From Acidobacteriota bacterium (GTDB taxonomy: Bacteria > Acidobacteriota > Vicinamibacteria > Vicinamibacterales > Vicinamibacteraceae), in NCBI GenBank assembly GCA_013695405.1, contig JACDAO010000438.1, forward strand, positions 1 to 17,331: a stretch of 17,331 nucleotides of DNA. Reading direction: 5' to 3'. Of this stretch, positions 13,138 through 17,331 are shown piece after piece. Below the pieces are notes generated by a model. It had not been told where the DNA came from, did no database searches, and worked only from the letters and a program-made list of their open reading frames with translations. Both the position numbers and the translations under genes were made by a program. The first letter of the stretch is position 1; each line of letters starts with the position of its first letter.

Positions 13138-13824
13138 TCATATTTCACCGCTGCGACCCTCGGCAAGGCGGCCGGCGCCGTCCGATGCCACCACCCGGCC
13201 GTCCTGCAGGCGGATGATTCGATCGGCACGCCCGGCGATTTCGGCTGGGGCATGGGTGACGTAGAGCATTGGCAGCCGTCGCTGTTCGCGCAACCGATCG
13301 AGGTACGGGATGATCTCGGTGCGTCGACCGATGTCGACGGCCGCGAGCGGCTCGTCGAGCAAGAGCAGGCGCGGACGACCCAGCAACGCCCGCCCCAGCG
13401 CCACCCGCTGCACCTCGCCACCCGAGAGCCCGGTGTGCGATCGCGTCAGCAGCGATCGCAGGTCGAGCAGGTGCACGATCTCGTCCCAGTCCTCGGCGCC
13501 ACCAGGCGCGCCGCCGGCACACCAGTGCGCGTAACGGAGGTTGTTGCGCACCGAGAAGTGCGGAAACAGGCGGGCATCCTGTGTCACATAGCCGACGCCG
13601 CGCCGATGCGGCGGCACCCACAGCCCGCGTGCTGTGTCCACGAACACGACCTCGTCCGACGCAATCCGGCCGTGACCGGGACGCACCAGGCCGGCGATCA
13701 GCCGCAACAGCGTGGTCTTGCCCGCGCCCGAGGGGCCGATCACCGCCGTCAACCCGGCGCCTGCCGTGAGATCGAGATCGAGCGCGAGCGCGCCGACCCG
13801 GTGCGTGACCCGCACCTGTAGCAT
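13138..13824 (-). CDS. modC: Molybdate ABC transporter ATP-binding protein, short form
   Basis: A 228-residue ABC ATPase that drives molybdate import with ModB and ModA. Walker A GPSGAGKT (30-37), Q-loop Q82 in VTQDARLF, signature LSGGE (133-137), Walker B LLLLDEP (153-159) and switch H191 are all intact. Typical ModC is about 350 residues because of a C-terminal molybdate-binding TOBE/Mop domain; this protein stops just after the ATPase core (DGRVVASDGAGRLAEG), so that domain is absent. Its ATG shares one base with the modB stop (TGATG on the minus strand), which implies translational coupling. The call as molybdate rather than sulfate transport rests on the neighbouring ModA-like binding protein and ModB. 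Confidence 0.87.
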   Translation of the reverse strand: MLQVRVTHRVGALALDLDLTAGAGLTAVIGPSGAGKTTLLRLIAGLVRPGHGRIASDEVVFVDTARGLWVPPHRRGVGYVTQDARLFPHFSVRNNLRYAHWCAGGAPGGAEDWDEIVHLLDLRSLLTRSHTGLSGGEVQRVALGRALLGRPRLLLLDEPLAAVDIGRRTEIIPYLDRLREQRRLPMLYVTHAPAEIAGRADRIIRLQDGRVVASDGAGRLAEGRSGEI

Positions 13825-14510
13825 CACGGCCGCTCCGGCGCGGCGCGGCGCGCCAGCGCCTCGGAGGCCAGCAGCGCCAGCAGCGACACCGCGACCGACA
13901 GGGCGACCAGTCGCAGTGCGCCGGCATCGCCGCCTGGCGCCTGGGTGTACGTGTAGATCGCCAGCGCCATCGTCTGCGTCTCGCCCGGGATGTTGGAGAC
14001 GAAGGTGATGGTCGCGCCGAACTCGCCGAGGGCCTTGGCAAAGCCGAGGATCATCCCGGCGATGATGCCGGGCAGGGCCAGTGGCACGGTCACCGTCAGC
14101 AGCACGCGCAGTGGTCCGGCCCCCAACGTCGCCGCGGTGTCCTCGAGGCGGTGATCGACCTGCTCGATGCCGAGACGGATTGCCCGCACCACCAGCGGGA
14201 ATCCCATAACCGCGGCGGCCAGTGCCGCACCGGTCCAGCGGAAGGCGAACACCAGCCCGAGCGTGTCGGCCAGCCACGCGCCGATCGGGCCACGGCGGCC
14301 GAACAGGTACAGCAGCAGGTAGCCGGTGACGACCGGCGGCAGCACCAACGGCATGTGGACGATCGCGTTCAGCAACGACCAACCCCAGAAACGTCGGCGC
14401 GCCAGCAGCAGCGCCACCGGCACCGCCACCAGCACGCTCACCAGCGTCGCCCACGCCGCGACGCGCAGGCTGAGCCCGAGAATCGCCAGTTCTTCGGCAG
14501 ACCAGGGCAT
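13824..14510 (-). CDS. modB: Molybdate ABC transporter permease
   Basis: A 228-residue inner-membrane permease, the usual ModB length. Hydrophobic segments at about residues 12-36, 45-70, 85-107, 130-155 and 195-218 give the five-helix ModB layout. LPPVVTGYLLLYLFGRRGPIG and the cytoplasmic EAA-type loop AKALGEFGATITF, with IPGETQTMALAIYTYTQ after it, are characteristic of ModB/CysT-type permeases. ATG 14510 lies 5 nt after the modA stop; there is no independent ribosome site, so it probably depends on translation of modA. The modC start overlaps its stop by one base. Confidence 0.92.
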   Translation of the reverse strand: MPWSAEELAILGLSLRVAAWATLVSVLVAVPVALLLARRRFWGWSLLNAIVHMPLVLPPVVTGYLLLYLFGRRGPIGAWLADTLGLVFAFRWTGAALAAAVMGFPLVVRAIRLGIEQVDHRLEDTAATLGAGPLRVLLTVTVPLALPGIIAGMILGFAKALGEFGATITFVSNIPGETQTMALAIYTYTQAPGGDAGALRLVALSVAVSLLALLASEALARRAAPERP

Positions 14511-14515
14511 GCCGT

Positions 14516-15283
14516 TCAGGGAACCGGGCCCTGCCAGCCTTGCGCGGCGAACACCGCGGACGCGGCCGGCCCCTGCAGCCGTCGCAGGACCGCCCCGGCC
14601 TCCGGCCTGGCCGCTGAGGTCAGCGCCGCCGGATAGCGGATCGGCGGATGGGTCTGCGGGGCGATGCGGTCGACGACCCGGACGCGAGGTTCGGCACGCG
14701 CATCCGATCCGTAGACGATGCCGAGCGGCGCCTCGCCGCGCGCCACCAGCGCCAGCGCGGCCCGGACGTGGTCGGCGGGGGCGACGCGGTCGGCAACCTG
14801 ATCCCACAGCCCCAGGTGCGCCAACGCCGCGCGTGCGTACTTGCCGGCCGGGACCACGGTCGGATCGGCGAGGGCCAGCCGGCCGTCGCCCAGTGCCGCG
14901 CGCAGCGGCGCGCCGGGCTTGAGCCGGAGAGTGGTTGCGCTGTCGGCAGGAGCAATCAGCACCAGAGTGTTGCCGATCAGTGTGACCCGCGTCCCTGGTC
15001 GGATGAAGCCGCGCGCCTGCACGTGATCCATCCATTCCTGATCGGCGGAGATGAACAGGTCGGCCGGGGCGCCAGCCTCGATCTGCCGCGCCAGCGTGGA
15101 ACTGGCGGCATAGGTGACGCGCCAGCGCAGGCCGGCGGGGGCAATCACCTCGATGCCGACCTGGTCGAGCGCCGTCTTCAGACTGGCCGCGGCGAACACC
15201 GTGACGACAGGGGCTTCGCTGGACTCGCGATGGCCACAGGCGACCGCGACCAGCAGCAGGCAGGCGGCAGCAAGGCGGCGCAC
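14516..15283 (-). CDS. modA: Molybdate-binding periplasmic lipoprotein
   Basis: A 255-residue substrate-binding protein, near the usual ModA length. From GTG 15283 it begins RRLAAACLLLVAVAC with C16 as a likely lipidation site, so it is probably membrane-tethered. TVFAAASLKTALDQV (28-42) and YAASSTLARQIEAGAPADLFISADQEWMD carry the conserved Ser residues that hydrogen-bond the oxyanion, followed by ADPTVVPAGKYA and GIVYGSDA, all typical of ModA. No ATG fits the signal peptide; the frame extends upstream only through the intrinsic terminator of the previous gene. GATAAT on the minus strand (15295-15290) ends 6 nt before the GTG, so the message may be leaderless. It heads the modABC unit. Confidence 0.9.
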   Translation of the reverse strand: MRRLAAACLLLVAVACGHRESSEAPVVTVFAAASLKTALDQVGIEVIAPAGLRWRVTYAASSTLARQIEAGAPADLFISADQEWMDHVQARGFIRPGTRVTLIGNTLVLIAPADSATTLRLKPGAPLRAALGDGRLALADPTVVPAGKYARAALAHLGLWDQVADRVAPADHVRAALALVARGEAPLGIVYGSDARAEPRVRVVDRIAPQTHPPIRYPAALTSAARPEAGAVLRRLQGPAASAVFAAQGWQGPVP

Positions 15284-15289
15284 GGACGC

Positions 15290-15295
15290 ATTATC
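15290..15295 (-). promoter_or_regulatory. Candidate -10 of modA, leaderless geometry
   Basis: Minus-strand GATAAT (5 of 6 matches to TATAAT) is separated from the GTG at 15283 by 6 nt, the same gap as at the MarR gene. No good -35 is seen at 17-18 bp, because that position is occupied by the T-rich tail of the upstream terminator. Confidence 0.4.
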
Positions 15296-15312
15296 AAGCA
15301 GGCCACGGGCAC

Positions 15313-15344
15313 GAAAAGCCCCGCGTCGATGTGACGCGGGGCTT
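15313..15344 (-). terminator. Intrinsic terminator of the Gfo/Idh/MocA gene
   Basis: A perfect 12-bp stem (AAGCCCCGCGTC at 15316-15327 with GACGCGGGGCTT at 15333-15344) around a 5-nt loop. On the minus strand it ends in CTTTTC, giving a short T tract. It begins about 20 nt after the stop at 15366 and lies just upstream of modA. Confidence 0.85.
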
Positions 15345-15365
15345 CTCCGTATCGCGCAGCGACTG

Positions 15366-16838
15366 TTACTCCGAGCGCTCGCCGCGCAGTTCGAAGCCCT
15401 TGCGGTACTCACGCGTCAACTGCTTGTCGGCCTCGCGGTCGTTGACGAAGGTTTCGCTCTTGCCGTCGAACTGCAGCCCGCGTCCGACGCGGTAGGAGAT
15501 GTTGGCCAGGTGCGGCAGCGTCGACGAGAGGTGACCCTCGAGCACGTCGCAGGTCAGCACCTTCGGGTCGTTGGCGCGCACCGCGTCGACGAAGTTCTGG
15601 TAGTGCGGCGACTCGATGCTCGTGAGCACGAGCGGGTCGCTGCCCCCCGCTTCGGGCGGGGCGTTCGAGCCGGGCCCCTTCTCGTCCTTGCGGCCCTTGT
15701 ACGACTGCCACTTGCGGCCGTCGCCGTCGAGCCACAGCCAGCCCTCGGTGCCGTAGAACAGGTTGCCGATCTTCTGCGTGCCTTCTTCGTTGCTGGCCTC
15801 GCCGCGGGTCGCGAACTCGAGGATGGCGCCGTCGGCGTACTCGTAGAGCGCGCTCTGCACGTCAGGCGTTTCCTGGGACGACTCGGGGCCGTAGTAGCCA
15901 CCGACCGAGCTGACCTTCACCGGGTGCTCCATCTTGCCGAGGCCCCAGCGTGCGATGTCGAACTGGTGCGGGCCCTGGTTGCCGGTGTCGCCGTTGCCGT
16001 AGTCCCAGTGCCAGTGCCAGTTGTAGTGGAACCGGTTGCGGTTGAACTCACGCTTGGGCGCCGGGCCGAGCCACAGGTCGTAGTCGACCTTGGACAGGTA
16101 GGCGGCATTCCAGGCCGGCTCGGGACGTGCCTCCACGTTCAGCTTGTAGGTTTCGCCGGCGCCGACCGGGCCATCCGGGTACTTGCCGATCGAGGGGCGC
16201 GGCTTGAAGCACAGGCCGCGCGCCATGTAGACCTTGCCGATGCCGCCGTCCTGCAAGAACTTGATCGCCTGGCGCACCGCCGGGCGGCTCCGGTTCATGG
16301 TGCCGACCTGGACCAGCTTGCCGTACTTCTTCTGCGCCTCGATCATCTGGCGGCCTTCCCAGACCGTGAAGGCGGCGGGCTTCTCGACATAGACGTGCTT
16401 GCCGGCCTGCAACGCCCAGATGGTCATCAGGGCATGCCAGTGGTTCGGCGTGGCGATAATCACGCCGTTGATGTCCTTGTCGTCGAGGACGCGCCGGAAA
16501 TCCTGCACGAAGGTCGGCTTGAACGTCGGCACGTCGGCGAGCGCCTTGTCGTTGACGCGCTCGGCCTCGAGATTGAGATCGACGTCGGCGATGGTCTTGA
16601 TCTCGACGTTCTTCAGCTTGGCAAAGCCGCGCTTGAGCGAGTTGCCCTGGCCGCGGATGCCGATGCTGGCCAGCACCATGCGGTCGTTGGCGCCTTGCAC
16701 GCGCGCCCCGGCCATCGTCTGTGCCTGCACGGTGGAGGGGAGGAAGTGCCCGCCCGCGGCGACTACCGCGGTGGTCACGCCGAGCCGGGACGCAAACTCG
16801 CGTCTCGACATGCCATTGCCTGAGTGTTGTTCTGCCAC
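15366..16838 (-). CDS. Gfo/Idh/MocA-family oxidoreductase with Tat signal
   Basis: A 490-residue exported NAD(P)-dependent oxidoreductase, the family that acts on sugars and sugar-like compounds. The Tat motif SRREF (11-15) precedes a hydrophobic stretch (about 20-33) and a likely cleavage after VQA. The Rossmann part shows LASIGIRGQGNS (56-67) and IADVD (83-87); VEKPAAF (151-157) carries the conserved EKP. A His/Trp-rich NWHWHWDYGNGD and GPHQFDIARWGLG follow, as in the Tat-secreted members common in Acidobacteriota and Planctomycetota. I chose GTG 16838 because GGAGGG lies 4 nt before it; ATG 16850 would add four residues but has no ribosome site. A strong terminator follows. The substrate is not known. 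Confidence 0.92.
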   Translation of the reverse strand: MAEQHSGNGMSRREFASRLGVTTAVVAAGGHFLPSTVQAQTMAGARVQGANDRMVLASIGIRGQGNSLKRGFAKLKNVEIKTIADVDLNLEAERVNDKALADVPTFKPTFVQDFRRVLDDKDINGVIIATPNHWHALMTIWALQAGKHVYVEKPAAFTVWEGRQMIEAQKKYGKLVQVGTMNRSRPAVRQAIKFLQDGGIGKVYMARGLCFKPRPSIGKYPDGPVGAGETYKLNVEARPEPAWNAAYLSKVDYDLWLGPAPKREFNRNRFHYNWHWHWDYGNGDTGNQGPHQFDIARWGLGKMEHPVKVSSVGGYYGPESSQETPDVQSALYEYADGAILEFATRGEASNEEGTQKIGNLFYGTEGWLWLDGDGRKWQSYKGRKDEKGPGSNAPPEAGGSDPLVLTSIESPHYQNFVDAVRANDPKVLTCDVLEGHLSSTLPHLANISYRVGRGLQFDGKSETFVNDREADKQLTREYRKGFELRGERSE

Positions 16839-16842
16839 GTTG

Positions 16843-16848
16843 CCCTCC
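16843..16848 (-). promoter_or_regulatory. Ribosome binding site deciding the GTG start at 16838
   Basis: Minus-strand GGAGGG is separated from GTG (16838-16836) by CAAC. It overlaps the ATG at 16850-16848, the other possible start, which has no site of its own. Confidence 0.65.
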
Positions 16849-16991
16849 ATGCGCGGGCCCGACTGCTGCGCCCGTTGTCTGCTGTCTGTGAGTGCGGCAG
16901 TCTACCACCGTCACCGTGCGAGAGGTAGAACCAATGGCCCGCACCTCGGACCAGCGCGCGGGGTGGTCGTCGTCTTGCACGGGACCCGCAA

Positions 16992-17331
16992 ATGAGCTTC
17001 CACGGCTGGGTGGCCGCGATCGGAGTGCTGCTGCTGCTGATGGCGTTGTCGTCGGCGTACATCCGGCGCCTGCCGATCACCAGCGCCGTAATCTATCTCG
17101 GCATCGGGCTGGCCGCCGGCCCGGCCGGCCTGAGCCTGCTGACGCCCGATCTCGACGCCGACGTGACGTGGGTCGAGCGCCTGACCGAGGTTGCGGTGAT
17201 CGCGGCGCTGTTCGTCAGCGGCCTGACCCTGCGCCTGCCGTTGCGGCACCACGCCTGGCGCGCGCCGCTCATGCTGGCCGGGCCGGGCATGCTCCTGACC
17301 ATCGTCGGCGTCGCCCTGGCGCTGGTCTGGG
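16992..17331 (+). CDS. Sodium/proton antiporter (CPA family), N-terminal part
   Basis: The first 113 residues of a monovalent cation/proton antiporter that runs off the right window edge. Helices at about residues 5-22 (VAAIGVLLLLMALSS), 31-50 (SAVIYLGIGLAAGPAGLSLL), 64-82 (LTEVAVIAALFVSGLTLRL) and 92-113 are visible. YLGIGLAAGPAGLSLL and the ALFVSGLTL segment, followed by a basic loop, match the NhaP/KefB-like Na_H_Exchanger domain. ATG 16992 has GGGA about 7 nt upstream. The 153-bp gap to the divergent oxidoreductase gene holds both promoters presumably, but I could not identify clear -35/-10 pairs. Ion specificity and any C-terminal regulatory domain lie outside the window. Confidence 0.87.
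   Translation, partial: MSFHGWVAAIGVLLLLMALSSAYIRRLPITSAVIYLGIGLAAGPAGLSLLTPDLDADVTWVERLTEVAVIAALFVSGLTLRLPLRHHAWRAPLMLAGPGMLLTIVGVALALVW

Overview
The window is 17.3 kb of GC-rich (roughly two thirds G+C), densely packed bacterial chromosome with genes on both strands. Recognisable products are soil-type Gram-negative functions: a Tat-exported Gfo/Idh/MocA oxidoreductase, a Tat-like amidohydrolase, a PhoD-type phosphatase, a molybdate ABC transporter and an Old Yellow Enzyme with a MarR regulator. This mix, plus short AT-rich octamers and GC-rich palindromes between genes, would fit Acidobacteriota (Vicinamibacteria-like). That placement is inference and cannot be proved from the window. No rRNA, tRNA, CRISPR array, transposase, integrase or phage gene was seen.

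Layout. 1-649: a metal-resistance pair, a CDF exporter (minus, cut by the window edge) diverging from a CsoR repressor gene, with a CsoR-type operator inside the likely csoR promoter. 716-4523: a BON-domain lipoprotein, the remnant of a phospholipase-D-type cardiolipin synthase that has lost its catalytic HKD motif, a PhoD-type phosphatase, and a divergent intact cardiolipin synthase whose start codon overlaps that of the phosphatase. 4551-6217: an OYE-family ene-reductase downstream of a MarR regulator that has a strong promoter reading straight into its start codon. 6342-7948: a nucleotidyltransferase-fold protein and a calcineurin-like phosphoesterase that diverge with only 26 bp between start codons. 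7953-9369: a SAM methyltransferase and a pyridoxamine-phosphate-oxidase-like flavoprotein, divergent. 9425-12573: a metal-dependent amidohydrolase and, divergent, a 558-residue protein with a phosphoribosyltransferase-like core and a kinase-like tail.

12574-15283: a palindromic repeat cluster, then the minus-strand run modA-modB-modC followed 30 bp later by a single-domain response regulator. 15313-15344 is a strong intrinsic terminator for the Gfo/Idh/MocA gene (15366-16838). The window ends in the first third of a CPA-type sodium/proton antiporter.

Most neighbours form short units rather than one large pathway. The clear functional units are CsoR/CDF (metal homeostasis), MarR/OYE (electrophile response) and ModABC (molybdate import). 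The less explained items are the PRTase-kinase-like protein, the nucleotidyltransferase/phosphoesterase divergon, the GC-rich palindrome array at 12584-12671 and the AATTTCA octamers at two convergent gene ends. I did not find clear evidence of a wholly new defence or mobile system.
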